64,000 nt of DNA from Cellulosimicrobium cellulans (lineage in GTDB: Bacteria > Actinomycetota > Actinomycetes > Actinomycetales > Cellulomonadaceae). A model generated the notes under the pieces. The model saw nothing but the letters and a program-made list of their open reading frames with translations, was not told the origin of the DNA and did no database searches. The translations under genes were made by a program, and so were the position numbers. Positions within the stretch are counted from its first letter, which is position 1; the number at the start of each line of letters is the position of its first letter. Positions 50,052 to 58,168 of the stretch are shown piece after piece. The stretch lies in contig NZ_JAMXST010000006.1 of assembly GCF_024124905.1 (NCBI RefSeq), positions 124,001 through 188,000 of the forward strand. The letters are read 5' to 3'.

Positions 50052-51770
50052 ATGACGAACACCCCGGGCACGGAGCCCACCCCCACCACGCCGTCCCCCG
50101 ACGCGCCCGCGTCGACGCCGGCCGCCACGCCCGCCGCCACGACCCCCGCCGCCGCCGAGCGTGCCGCGTCGGTCGCTGCCGAGACGCCCACCGGGGCGCC
50201 GACGCAGCCGCTCGGCCCGGTCGCCACGACGCAGCCGCTCCCGCCGACCGCGGCGCACCCGACCGCGCACCCGACGCAGCCGCTCGAGGCGCCGCAGCAC
50301 GTGCAGCACCTCACCACGCCGCAGCCGGCCCCGACGGCGCACACCGCAGTGACGGCGATGCCCAACCCGTACGCGCGTCCCACGCAGCCCGGGCCGCACG
50401 CGCCGTCCGGCAGCTTCGGGCCGCCGCCCGCGCCGCCGGTCCCGACCGCGCAGGGCGCGGCGGACGCCCCGAAGCGTCGGCGCACCTGGGTGCCGGTCGT
50501 GAGCGCCGCCGCCGCGGCCGCGGTCCTCGCGAGCGTCGGCACCGCCGGCCTCACGGGCGCGTTCGGCGCCGACCAGGACTCCGCGTCGCTCGCCGACGTC
50601 GGCCAGCGCCAGGAGAGCACGGCCGCGCCCGTCTCCGACTCGTCCTCGCAGAACCCGAACTGGGAGTCCGTGACGAAGGCCGTCGCGCCGTCGGTCGTCG
50701 CGATCCAGGTGCAGACCTCGCAGGGCGGCGCCGAGGGGTCGGGCGTCATCATCGACGACAAGGGCCACGTGCTCACGAACAACCACGTCGTGTCCGGGGC
50801 GGAGAACGACACCGTCCAGGTGACGCTCAGCGACGGCCGGCTCTTCGAGGCGAAGATCGTCGGGCTCGACCCGGCGACGGACCTCGCCGTCGTGCAGCTC
50901 GTCGACGCGCCCGACGACCTGCAGCCCGCGACGCTCGGCGACTCCGACGACGTGAGCGTCGGCGAGTCGGTCCTCGCGGTGGGCAACCCGCTCGGCCTCG
51001 CGAACACCGCGACGACGGGCATCGTGTCGGCCGTCGACCGGCCGGTCTCCGCGTCGGGCGAGGACGGCGGCACGTCCGTCGTGACGAACGCCATCCAGAT
51101 CGACGCCGCGATCAACCCCGGCAACTCCGGCGGCCCGCTGTTCGACGCGCAGGGTCGCGTCATCGGCATCACGTCGTCGATCGCCACGCTGTCGGGCGGC
51201 GGGACCCAGTCCGGCTCGATCGGCCTCGGGTTCGCCATCCCGGTGAACCTCGCGAAGTCGATCAGCGAGCAGCTCATCGAGAACGGCACCGCCGAGCACG
51301 CGTTCCTCGGCGTGACGCTCGCGGACGCGACCGCGACCGCGGACGGCGTCACGCGTCGCGGCGCCGAGGTCCAGGAGGTCACCGACGGGTCGCCCGCGGC
51401 CGACGCCGGCATCCGGTCCGGCGACGTGATCGTCGCGATCGACGACCACGCCGTCGGCGGCGCCGAGTCGCTCACCGCGTTCGTGCGCGAGCGCGCCGCG
51501 GGCGCGAAGTCCACGCTGACGGTGGTGCGCGACGGCAAGACGCTCGATCTCGACGTCACGCTCGCGACGCGTCCCGCGGACGACGAGACCACCGGCCAGG
51601 GGTCGCAGGGCGGCCAGGGGCAGCTTCCCGGCCAGGACGGTCAGGGGCAGCTCCCCGGCCAGGGCGACCAGGGTGGCGAGCAGGGCGGCGACCAGGGTCA
51701 GCAGACCGACCCGACGGACCCGGGCAACGTGCCCAACCCGTTCGACTGGTTCTTCGGCGGCCAGGGCTGA
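50052..51770 (+). CDS. HtrA/DegP-type membrane-anchored serine protease
   Basis: 572 residues, GAGGAGG ribosome site. A Pro/Thr/Ala-rich cytosolic region (about 1-135) with repeated TQPL motifs, a membrane helix (about 140-162), a trypsin-like protease domain with H245 (TNNHVV), D277 (ATDLAV) and S359 (GNSGGP), one PDZ domain (about 415-510), and a Gly/Gln-rich tail with GQGQLPGQ repeats. It degrades or refolds damaged proteins outside the membrane. The tandem repeat upstream suggests envelope-stress control. It is convergent with the GNAT gene across a shared terminator. Confidence 0.92.
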   Translation: MTNTPGTEPTPTTPSPDAPASTPAATPAATTPAAAERAASVAAETPTGAPTQPLGPVATTQPLPPTAAHPTAHPTQPLEAPQHVQHLTTPQPAPTAHTAVTAMPNPYARPTQPGPHAPSGSFGPPPAPPVPTAQGAADAPKRRRTWVPVVSAAAAAAVLASVGTAGLTGAFGADQDSASLADVGQRQESTAAPVSDSSSQNPNWESVTKAVAPSVVAIQVQTSQGGAEGSGVIIDDKGHVLTNNHVVSGAENDTVQVTLSDGRLFEAKIVGLDPATDLAVVQLVDAPDDLQPATLGDSDDVSVGESVLAVGNPLGLANTATTGIVSAVDRPVSASGEDGGTSVVTNAIQIDAAINPGNSGGPLFDAQGRVIGITSSIATLSGGGTQSGSIGLGFAIPVNLAKSISEQLIENGTAEHAFLGVTLADATATADGVTRRGAEVQEVTDGSPAADAGIRSGDVIVAIDDHAVGGAESLTAFVRERAAGAKSTLTVVRDGKTLDLDVTLATRPADDETTGQGSQGGQGQLPGQDGQGQLPGQGDQGGEQGGDQGQQTDPTDPGNVPNPFDWFFGGQG

Positions 51771-51933
51771 CCCTGACGGGCACCCCGCGAGGGGCGCCCA
51801 CGATCTGCGGGGGCGGGTCGTCGTGCCGGCACGCGCGACCCGTACCCCGCGCCACGTCCCGTCGCGACCTCTGACCGCGACGGGCGGGTGACCGGACCAC
51901 GGACGTCCCCCCGCGGACCGGGTACCGCACCGA

Positions 51934-51967
51934 GCGGCCGGCACGGATCCCCGTGCCGGCCGCTCGT
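51934..51967. terminator. Bidirectional 15-bp hairpin between htrA and the GNAT gene
   Basis: Bases 51934-51948 pair exactly with 51953-51967 around ATCC. It lies between two convergent genes and can serve both. Confidence 0.7.
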
Positions 51968-51983
51968 CGTCGGTCCGGACTGC

Positions 51984-52517
51984 TCAGTCGGTGGCGGCGC
52001 TCGGCGCCCACGGTGCGTCGCCGCCCGCCGCGGTCGGCGCCGCCGGTGCCTCCACGCGCTTGGTGAAGAAGCCGGCGGTCTCGGCGTAGCCGCCGGAGAC
52101 GTAGAACTCCTTGGAGAGCCCGGTCGCGAGCCCGACGCGGCGTGCCCCGACCTCGGCGGCCCACTTCTCGGCGCTCTCGAGCAGGTGGCGGCCGATGCCC
52201 TGGCGGCGGTGCTGCGGGAGGACCGCGACCTCCTCGACCCGGCAGACGACGCCGCTGGACGCGAAGGTCAGGTGCCGGTTCGCGAGCAGGTACCCCACGA
52301 CGCCCTGGTCGGGCAGCTCCGCGACCGCGAAGTACGTGTCGAGCGCGGCGAGCAGCGGGCCGAAGGACCGCTCGAACGCCTCCCGCTCGGGGTCGTGGCG
52401 AGGCAGCTCCAGGACGAGCGGCCACACGGCGTCGCGGTCGGCGACGACGGCCCGGCGGACGAGCACGCCGGACGGGGCGGTGGGACGAGGACGGGAAAAC
52501 TGGGAGGAGTCGGACAC
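51984..52517 (-). CDS. GNAT-family N-acetyltransferase
   Basis: 177 residues from GTG 52517. The acetyl-CoA motif is VEEVAVLPQHRRQGIGRHLL (about 98-117), and the fold continues with VGLATGLSKEFYVSGGYAET. Substrate unknown. The GTG is preceded, after a 7-base gap, by a -10-like TAGGTT, which supports a leaderless start; a GTG at 52466 is an alternative. An octamer tandem array lies 80-131 bases upstream. A GGGAGG/CCTCCC inverted repeat (52502-52522) covers the start codon. Confidence 0.78.
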   Translation of the reverse strand: MSDSSQFSRPRPTAPSGVLVRRAVVADRDAVWPLVLELPRHDPEREAFERSFGPLLAALDTYFAVAELPDQGVVGYLLANRHLTFASSGVVCRVEEVAVLPQHRRQGIGRHLLESAEKWAAEVGARRVGLATGLSKEFYVSGGYAETAGFFTKRVEAPAAPTAAGGDAPWAPSAATD

Positions 52518-52524
52518 CTCCCGA

Positions 52525-52530
52525 AACCTA
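52525..52530 (-). promoter_or_regulatory. -10-like TAGGTT for the GNAT gene
   Basis: Minus-strand TAGGTT ends 7 bases before GTG 52517, the spacing expected of a leaderless transcript. Confidence 0.45.
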
Positions 52531-52596
52531 GCAGCGCCGCGGGCGCCGGGCCCGGTCGTCCGGGTGGCGGTCGAAAGTCGGCGGGGGTGACGTTCC

Positions 52597-52648
52597 GCAC
52601 GCAGGCACGCAGGCACGCAGGCACGCAGGCACGCAGGCACGCAGGCAC
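52597..52648. repeat. Tandem octamer array, six GCAGGCAC copies plus a half unit
   Basis: A leading GCAC (52597-52600) is followed by six perfect copies of GCAGGCAC (52601-52648). The array lies between the end of the isochorismate synthase gene and the start of the GNAT gene, both on the minus strand. Perfect short repeats of this kind gain or lose copies by slippage. It is not in a coding region. Confidence 0.95.
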
Positions 52649-52684
52649 GACCGCCCGGACGAGGCGGACGGCGCGCCGCGGTCG

Positions 52685-54064
52685 TCAGGCCCCGCCGAGC
52701 GCGTAGCGCATCGGCTCGAGCTTCGCCTCGGACTCGGCGACCTCGGCCGCCGGGTCGGAGGCCGCGACGATCCCGCAACCGGCGAACAGCCGCACCGACC
52801 GGGGGTCCGTCGCCGAGAGCTCGGCCGAGCGCAGCGCGATGCCCCACTCGCCGTCGCCGTCCGCGCCGAGCCACCCGACGGGCCCGGCGTACCGGCCGCG
52901 GTCCATGCCCTCGATCTCGCGGATGAGGTCGCGCGCGACGCTCGTCGGCGTACCGCACACGGCCGCGGACGGGTGCAGCGCCGCGGCGAGCGCGAGACTC
53001 GTCGGCCCGGGACCGGTGCCGGCCGACAGCGAGCCCGGCGCGCTCGCCCCGCGCGCGAGGACCGCGGTCACGTCCGACGCGAGGTGCATGACGTTCGGCA
53101 GGTGCAGCACGAACGGCGCGTCGGGGACGTTCATCGACGAGCAGAACGGGGCGAGGGCTTGCGCGACCGACCGCACGGCGTACTCGTGCTCCTCCAGGTC
53201 CTTCGACGACCGGGCGAGCTGGGCCGCCCGCAGGAGCGCCTCGTCGTCGGACAGCCCGCCGCGGCGGATCGTCCCCGCGAGCACGCGCGAGGTGACGAGA
53301 CCCTTCTCGCTGCGGACCAGGAGCTCGGGCGTCGCGCCCACGAGGCCGTCGACGGAGAACGTCCAGCACGCCTCGTACGACGTCGCCAGCCGTGCGAGCA
53401 GCCAGCGCGGGTCGACGGGCTCGGCCGTGTGCGCGACGACGTCCCGCGCCAGCACGACCTTCTCGAGCGCGCCCGAGCGGATGCGCTCGACGCCCTCCGC
53501 GACGACGGCGGCCCAGTCGTCGGCCCGCAGCGCGCCGTCGTGCCACGCCACGGCGCCGGGCGCGGTGACGGGAGCGCGCGGCGTGCGGCGCAGCGCGTCC
53601 GTCGGGGAGGACGACAGGGAGCCCGCGGTGTCGACGGTCGTGAGCCACGCGTGGCCGTCGCGCCGACCGACGACGACGCGCGGCACGACGAGCACGCCGC
53701 CCGCGCGGACCGGGTCGTGGGCGTCGTCGCCGGGGGCGGAGTCGTCGAACGCGAACGACCCGAACGCGACCGGACCCGTCCCGGGCAGCCCCACCTCGTC
53801 GCGCACGACGGCGCGCGCGAGCGTCTCGTGCCACGCGGCCTCGGCGTCGGCGAACCGGCCCGGTCCCCACGTCTCGAGCCGCAGCGCCTCGCCCCAGCCC
53901 ACGATCCCGTCGCCACGACGCACCCAGGCGAGCGGCCGCGCGTCGGGCAGGAGGTCGACGAGGGCGTCCAGGCCGCCGGGCAGGTCGGGGATCCGGGTGG
54001 TCCGCACGACGATGCTCGGCCGGGGTCGGGGCTGTGCGGCCGTGGCCGACGGTTCTGCAGTCAT
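52685..54064 (-). CDS. menF: Isochorismate synthase (MenF type)
   Basis: 459 residues from ATG 54064 with GGGAGG upstream. The chorismate-binding domain has [25 protein letters not shown], the [12 protein letters not shown] helix, [17 protein letters not shown] and [14 protein letters not shown], the set found in isochorismate synthases. It converts chorismate to isochorismate, the first committed step to menaquinone. MenF fits the men genes around it; a siderophore role (EntC-like) is less likely. It is divergent from menG, and a -10-like TACGCT ends 8 bases before its ATG. Confidence 0.88.
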   Translation of the reverse strand: MTAEPSATAAQPRPRPSIVVRTTRIPDLPGGLDALVDLLPDARPLAWVRRGDGIVGWGEALRLETWGPGRFADAEAAWHETLARAVVRDEVGLPGTGPVAFGSFAFDDSAPGDDAHDPVRAGGVLVVPRVVVGRRDGHAWLTTVDTAGSLSSSPTDALRRTPRAPVTAPGAVAWHDGALRADDWAAVVAEGVERIRSGALEKVVLARDVVAHTAEPVDPRWLLARLATSYEACWTFSVDGLVGATPELLVRSEKGLVTSRVLAGTIRRGGLSDDEALLRAAQLARSSKDLEEHEYAVRSVAQALAPFCSSMNVPDAPFVLHLPNVMHLASDVTAVLARGASAPGSLSAGTGPGPTSLALAAALHPSAAVCGTPTSVARDLIREIEGMDRGRYAGPVGWLGADGDGEWGIALRSAELSATDPRSVRLFAGCGIVAASDPAAEVAESEAKLEPMRYALGGA

Positions 54065-54072
54065 CGCCTCCC

Positions 54073-54078
54073 AGCGTA
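54073..54078 (-). promoter_or_regulatory. -10-like TACGCT before the isochorismate synthase gene
   Basis: Minus-strand TACGCT ends 8 bases before ATG 54064 and overlaps nothing else. Confidence 0.4.
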
Positions 54079-54131
54079 AGCCGCGCGCGCGGGTGCGCCC
54101 TGCGGTGCGGGGACGTGGAAGCATGGGCCGC

Positions 54132-54827
54132 ATGCCCCGCGCCAACCTGGACAAGAAGCCCTCCGAGGTCGCGTCGATGTTCGACGGGATCGCCTCGCGC
54201 TACGACCTGACGAACGACATCATGTCGTTCGGCCAGGACCGTGCCTGGCGCCGGGCGACGGTGCGCGCGGTCGGTGCGCTGCCGGGGGAGAAGGTCCTCG
54301 ACCTCGCGGCGGGGACCGGGACGTCGTCCGAGCCGTTCGCCGACGACGGGGTGCGCGTCGTGCCCTGCGACTTCTCGCTCGGCATGCTCCAGGTGGGCAA
54401 GGAGCGCCGGCCCGACCTGCCGTTCGTCGCCGGTGACGCGACGCGCCTGCCGTTCGCGGACGGCACGTTCGACGCCGTGACGATCTCGTTCGGCCTGCGC
54501 AACGTCGTCGACACCGAGGCGGCGCTGCGCGAGATGCTGCGCGTCGTGCGGCCCGGCGGGCGGGTCGTGATCTGCGAGTTCTCGACCCCGACGTGGGCAC
54601 CGTTCCGCGTCGTGTACCAGGAGTACCTGGTGCAGGCGCTGCCGCGCATCGCCGCCGCGGTGACGCGCGAGGGCGGCTCGTACGAGTACCTCGCGGAGTC
54701 CATCGCCGCCTGGCCCGACCAGGTCGGTCTCGGCCGGCTCCTGCTCCGTGCGGGCTGGGAGAAGGTCGCCTACCGCAACCTCTCCGGCGGGATCGTCGCG
54801 CTCCACCGGGGCACGCGCCCCGCCTGA
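54132..54827 (+). CDS. menG: Demethylmenaquinone methyltransferase MenG (UbiE family)
   Basis: 231 residues from ATG 54132 (an in-frame ATG at 54123 would add three). The SAM-binding region [17 protein letters not shown] (about 49-65) and [23 protein letters not shown] and GGIVALHRG at the end are UbiE/MenG signatures. It carries out the last methylation to give menaquinone. The GGAAG at 54116-54120 is better spaced for the second ATG. Confidence 0.9.
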   Translation: MPRANLDKKPSEVASMFDGIASRYDLTNDIMSFGQDRAWRRATVRAVGALPGEKVLDLAAGTGTSSEPFADDGVRVVPCDFSLGMLQVGKERRPDLPFVAGDATRLPFADGTFDAVTISFGLRNVVDTEAALREMLRVVRPGGRVVICEFSTPTWAPFRVVYQEYLVQALPRIAAAVTREGGSYEYLAESIAAWPDQVGLGRLLLRAGWEKVAYRNLSGGIVALHRGTRPA

Positions 54828-54830
54828 CGC

Positions 54831-54855
54831 CGTCGCCGGAGCGGTCCTGGCGACG
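54831..54855 (+). terminator. Weak hairpin after menG
   Basis: CGTCGCC (54831-54837) and GGCGACG (54849-54855) can pair across 11 bases, three bases after the menG stop. The stem is short; this is a modest terminator candidate. Confidence 0.35.
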
Positions 54856-54970
54856 CCGAATTCACCCGTCCCGAGCGGCGGCTCCCCATGCCGGTCCGCG
54901 CCGTCCGGCCTACGGTCGAGGGACGAGCGCGGCCGAAGGGGGCCCGCGCGCGGCATGACGGGGGCACGAC

Positions 54971-55513
54971 ATGGAACGTCTGACCAAGGGTGCGCTGGCG
55001 ATCGGGGCGGGTGCGCTGCTCCTCCTCGGAGGGGCCGGGACCTACGCGCTGTGGTCCGACTCGCAGGCCGTCGCCGAGGCGGGGGACATCAGCTCCGGCG
55101 ACCTCGACCTCGCGCTGGGGACGGCCGCCTGGACGCTCAACGGGACCGCGGTCGCGGACGTCACGGCCGTCCGCATCGTCCCGGGCGACGTGCTGGCGCT
55201 CAGCCAGCCGATCACGGTGACCGCGATCGGCGACTCGCTGCAGGCGACCCTCGCCGTGAGCGGCACGGACGGCCTCACGGGCGACCAGGCGCTCGTCGAC
55301 GCGCTCGACGTGGCGTTCGTGCTCGACGGGCCGCCGGCGTGGGCCACCGCCAACGGTGACGGGACGTACGAGGTCGCGCCGTCGACGGCCGCCTACCCGG
55401 CGGTCGACGCCGACGTCACGCTGACGTTCGACGCGGCCACCGCCGACCAGGTCGCGACGAGCTCCGTGGTGAACCTCTCGAGCCTGACGTTCACGCTCGA
55501 GCAGCACCTCTGA
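54971..55513 (+). CDS. Exported protein with SipW-type alternate signal peptide
   Basis: 180 residues. The N terminus MERLTKGALAIGAGALLLLG followed by AGTYALWSDSQAV matches the alternate signal peptides recognised by SipW-like peptidases, as on Bacillus TasA. The mature part (about 40-180) is acidic, Cys-free and Thr/Ala/Val-rich, consistent with a beta-sandwich that could assemble into fibres. It is the first gene of a five-gene unit with its cognate peptidase. Function is inferred from the signal and context; the mature domain itself is not a family I recognise. Confidence 0.72.
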   Translation: MERLTKGALAIGAGALLLLGGAGTYALWSDSQAVAEAGDISSGDLDLALGTAAWTLNGTAVADVTAVRIVPGDVLALSQPITVTAIGDSLQATLAVSGTDGLTGDQALVDALDVAFVLDGPPAWATANGDGTYEVAPSTAAYPAVDADVTLTFDAATADQVATSSVVNLSSLTFTLEQHL

Positions 55514-55523
55514 GAGGACCGCG

Positions 55524-56090
55524 GTGGGGGTCGACCTGTCCCGCCGCCGCGCCCGGGTCGCACGTCGTCGCGCCCGACCCGGTCCGGGCGGCGCGGGCGG
55601 ACGCGTCGCGCACGGGCGGCGCGGTGCCGTGCGCGCCCTGGTCGTGCTCGCGCTCGCCGCGCTGCCGCTCTCCGCGGGTGCGGCGTGGGCGACGTGGTCG
55701 GCGTCGCAGCCCGTGAGCGGTGCGGACGTGCGGTCGGGCTCGTTCGGCGTCGAGACGTCGTGGCAGACGTTCCCCGACCTCACGGCGATGCTGCCGGGCC
55801 AGTCCCGCGACGGAGTGGTCGCCGTCACCCACACGGGCGACGGCACGTGGCGCTACCGGCTCGCGGTGGCCTACGAGGGGACCGTGCGGCCCACCGTCGC
55901 GTTCTACCCCGGGGCGACGTGCACGGGGACGGCCCTGCCCGCCGGGGCACTCAGTCCGCAGACGTACGCGCGCGGCGCGACGACGCAGGTGTGCGTCCGC
56001 TACACGCTGCCCGCGGGGAGCCCGAGCGACTGGCAGGGCCAGAGCGCCCAGGTCGCGGTGACGGTCACGCTCGAGAGCAGGCCGTCGTGA
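55524..56090 (+). CDS. Second SipW-type exported protein
   Basis: 188 residues from GTG with GAGAGG six bases upstream. A long Arg-rich cytosolic stretch (about 1-35) precedes a helix ending AGAAWATWSASQPVSG, again the SipW-type pattern. The mature part has one Cys pair (TCTG, VCVR) that could form a disulfide and a pseudo-Ig character. It overlaps the next gene by four bases. No known family recognised beyond the signal. Confidence 0.68.
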   Translation: MGVDLSRRRARVARRRARPGPGGAGGRVAHGRRGAVRALVVLALAALPLSAGAAWATWSASQPVSGADVRSGSFGVETSWQTFPDLTAMLPGQSRDGVVAVTHTGDGTWRYRLAVAYEGTVRPTVAFYPGATCTGTALPAGALSPQTYARGATTQVCVRYTLPAGSPSDWQGQSAQVAVTVTLESRPS

Positions 56091-56563
56091 CGCGCGGCGC
56101 CCGGCTCCGGGTGGTCGCCGCGCTGGCCGTGGCGCTCGCGCTCGTCGGCGGCCCGGCCGTCGCGTGGTGGACGGCGAGCGGGTCGCTCTGGACGACGGCG
56201 TCGGCGGGGACGATCCCCGCCCCGACCGGGACGACGTGCGCGACGACGGGCACCAACCTCGCGCGGAGCGCGACCGTGCGGTGGACCGCGCCGACGCCCG
56301 CCCCGGCCCGCTACCGCGTGACGATCGCGGGAGGCGGGCAGTCCACGACCACCGAGACCACGGCGACGCAGCTCGTCATCACCGAGTCGCTGCTCGGCGG
56401 GCTCCTCCAGTCGATCCTCGACCTGCTGCTCGGCGGCACGATCCTGCAGGTCAGCGTCCAGTCCGTCCACGCGTCGGGATGGGTCTCGGTCCCGAGCAAC
56501 GCGGTCGCGGTCCGCGGCGCGCTCCTCGCGGGCACCGGGCTCTCGGGGGTCTCCTGTGGCTGA
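56087..56563 (+). CDS. Third SipW-type exported protein, fibronectin-III-like
   Basis: 158 residues from GTG overlapping the upstream stop. The helix ends GGPAVAWWTASGS, a third alternate-type signal. The mature part looks like one fibronectin type III domain (SATVRWTAPTPAPARYRVTI), with a hydrophobic LLGGLLQSILDLLLGG stretch that may pack in a fibre or pore. It carries a TTCATTG and a final SCG that could pair. It overlaps the peptidase start by eight bases. Confidence 0.65.
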   Translation: MTRGARLRVVAALAVALALVGGPAVAWWTASGSLWTTASAGTIPAPTGTTCATTGTNLARSATVRWTAPTPAPARYRVTIAGGGQSTTTETTATQLVITESLLGGLLQSILDLLLGGTILQVSVQSVHASGWVSVPSNAVAVRGALLAGTGLSGVSCG

Positions 56564-57143
56564 GCGGCCCCGCGGCGGGCGGCACCGCGAGCGCGGCGCG
56601 ACGCGGCGGCACGGGCCGCTCGCCCGGGCGCTCGGCGTGCTCGCGCTCGGGTGCGCCGTCGCGCTCGCGCTCGTGGGGGTCGTCGTGCCGCTCGTGCTGG
56701 GGGCGACGCCGTACACGGTGCTCACCGGGTCCATGCGGCCGACGTACGCGCCCGGGACGATGGTCGTCGTCCGGCCGGTCGACGTCGCGCGCGTCGCGCC
56801 GGGGGACGTGGTCACGTACCAGCTCGTGTCGGGCCGGCCGGAGGTCGTCACCCACCGGGTCGTCGCCGTCGGGGTGGGGGCCGACGACGAGCGGGTGCTC
56901 ACGACGCAGGGCGACGCCAACGCCGCACCCGACCCGGAGCCCGTCCGCCCCGTGCAGGTCCGCGGGTCGGTCGTCTACGCGGTCCCGCTGCTCGGGTGGG
57001 TGAGCTCCGCGGTGTCGGGGGACACGCGCCGCACCGTCGCCGTCGTGGCCGCCGCCGGGCTCCTCGGGTGGGGCGCCTGGCAGGTCGCGGCGGGACTGCG
57101 CGAGCGCGCGCGGCGCCGGAGGACCCCGGCGGCGGTCCCGTGA
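56556..57143 (+). CDS. SipW/ER-type signal peptidase I
   Basis: 195 residues from GTG. A membrane helix (about 28-48) precedes the catalytic region, and a second helix lies at about 160-178. S59 (LTGSMRPTY), H100 (VTHRVV) and D120 (QGDANAAPD) form the Ser/His/Asp set of the archaeal/ER-type signal peptidases, instead of the Ser/Lys pair of normal bacterial enzymes. SipW uses this arrangement to process a few special substrates. The three upstream genes with matching signals are its likely substrates. Confidence 0.88.
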   Translation: MAERPRGGRHRERGATRRHGPLARALGVLALGCAVALALVGVVVPLVLGATPYTVLTGSMRPTYAPGTMVVVRPVDVARVAPGDVVTYQLVSGRPEVVTHRVVAVGVGADDERVLTTQGDANAAPDPEPVRPVQVRGSVVYAVPLLGWVSSAVSGDTRRTVAVVAAAGLLGWGAWQVAAGLRERARRRRTPAAVP

Positions 57144-57865
57144 GCCGCGGCGCGGGCCGAGGGCCGCTCCGTGCGCTCGCCGGCGTGCTGCTCGCGGTCG
57201 TGCTCGCCGGGCCGGGCCAGGCGGCGGTGGGGGCGACGGCGGGCGCCTCGGTGGGGGCGACGTCGGGCACCTCGGTGGGCACCGGCGCGGTCGCTGCGTC
57301 GGGGGAGGAGGACGCGCTCCGGCTGAGCGCCGACGGCGCGACGTGGGCGACGGGCCTCCCGGCGTCCCTGTTCGGTCCGGACGCGCTCGTCGTGCCGGGA
57401 GCGACCGTCGCGCGCGACCTGTGGGTCCGCAACGACGGCCCGACGGCGGCGCGCGTCCTCGTGGACCTCGCGGCCGACGTTGACCCGGCCGTCGTGCGGA
57501 CCGGGCTCGGCGCGTGGCTCGACGTCCGGCTGGACGGCGCGGCGCCGCTCGCCGCGACCTGGGAGGGGCCCGTCCTCGATCCCGGGGAGGTGGGCCGGGT
57601 GGAGGTGAGCGTCGCGATGTCGCCGGACGCGCCGTCGTCCACGCGCCGCTCGGTCGCCGGCGTGCTGGAGACGGTGCACCTCGTGGGCGTCCCGGGCACC
57701 GGCCCGGCGCCCGCCCCGGGGGAGCCGCCGTCGACCGGCCCCGGGCTGGCGCGCACCGGGGCCGACACGTGGTGGCTCGCGACCGCCGCGGCGCTCGCGG
57801 CCGGGGCCGGCCTGGCGCTCGCCCGGCTCGGGCGGGCCCGGGCGGCGTCGTCCGACGGTCGTTGA
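57140..57865 (+). CDS. Exported protein with LARTG sorting signal
   Basis: 241 residues from GTG overlapping the peptidase stop by four bases. A signal peptide (about 1-29) is followed by a Gly/Ala/Thr linker, one beta domain (about 55-185; LWVRNDGPTAARVLVDLAAD) and a Pro-rich stretch, then LARTG at about 203-207 with a helix and an Arg tail. LARTG fits the class E sortase motif. It probably anchors the SipW-processed proteins to the wall, much as TapA does for TasA, although it shows no TapA similarity that I can see. Confidence 0.72.
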   Translation: MSRGAGRGPLRALAGVLLAVVLAGPGQAAVGATAGASVGATSGTSVGTGAVAASGEEDALRLSADGATWATGLPASLFGPDALVVPGATVARDLWVRNDGPTAARVLVDLAADVDPAVVRTGLGAWLDVRLDGAAPLAATWEGPVLDPGEVGRVEVSVAMSPDAPSSTRRSVAGVLETVHLVGVPGTGPAPAPGEPPSTGPGLARTGADTWWLATAAALAAGAGLALARLGRARAASSDGR

Positions 57866-58056
57866 CCTGCGGCGACGCGCGCCCGCCGCCCGCCGTGCGT
57901 CCCGCGGCGGCGCGGGGAGGCTAGGCCATGGCCGCTCCGGCCCCCTTGCCCGCCGGTCCCGATCCACAGGGTCGGGAGTCGTCGCGCGGGAGGACCTTCG
58001 TCACAGGATCTCCCAGGGAAGGGTCGCCTTGCTACACATCCCGCGTCGGGAGTGAC

Positions 58057-58062
58057 TAGAGT
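58057..58062 (+). promoter_or_regulatory. -10-like TAGAGT of the menJ-nuo unit
   Basis: TAGAGT predicts a transcription start near 58069. A -35 is not clear: TTGCTA at 58029-58034 is 22 bases away. The gap 57866-58168 otherwise holds the Rex operator and no gene that I can see. Confidence 0.45.
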
Positions 58063-58073
58063 GGCGATGTCCA

Positions 58074-58091
58074 TTGTGACCGACTTCACAA
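58074..58091. promoter_or_regulatory. Rex operator (ROP) before menJ-nuo
   Basis: TTGTGACCGACTTCACAA has perfect 6-base inverted arms. Against the actinobacterial Rex consensus TGTGAACNNNTTCACA its inner 16 bases differ at one position. It lies about 5-22 bases after the predicted transcription start, so bound Rex would block the transcript. Rex itself is encoded at 29584-30258. Confidence 0.82.
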
Positions 58092-58168
58092 GGACCGTGG
58101 GTGCGCCGTGTCCCGACCCGGGTCACGGTGGACCACCACGAGGTGTGTCCCGACGACCGGACGGTGAG

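Noticed and set aside
52597-52648. CRISPR-like array
   Set aside because: The units are 8 bp and contiguous with no spacers, so it is a simple tandem repeat.
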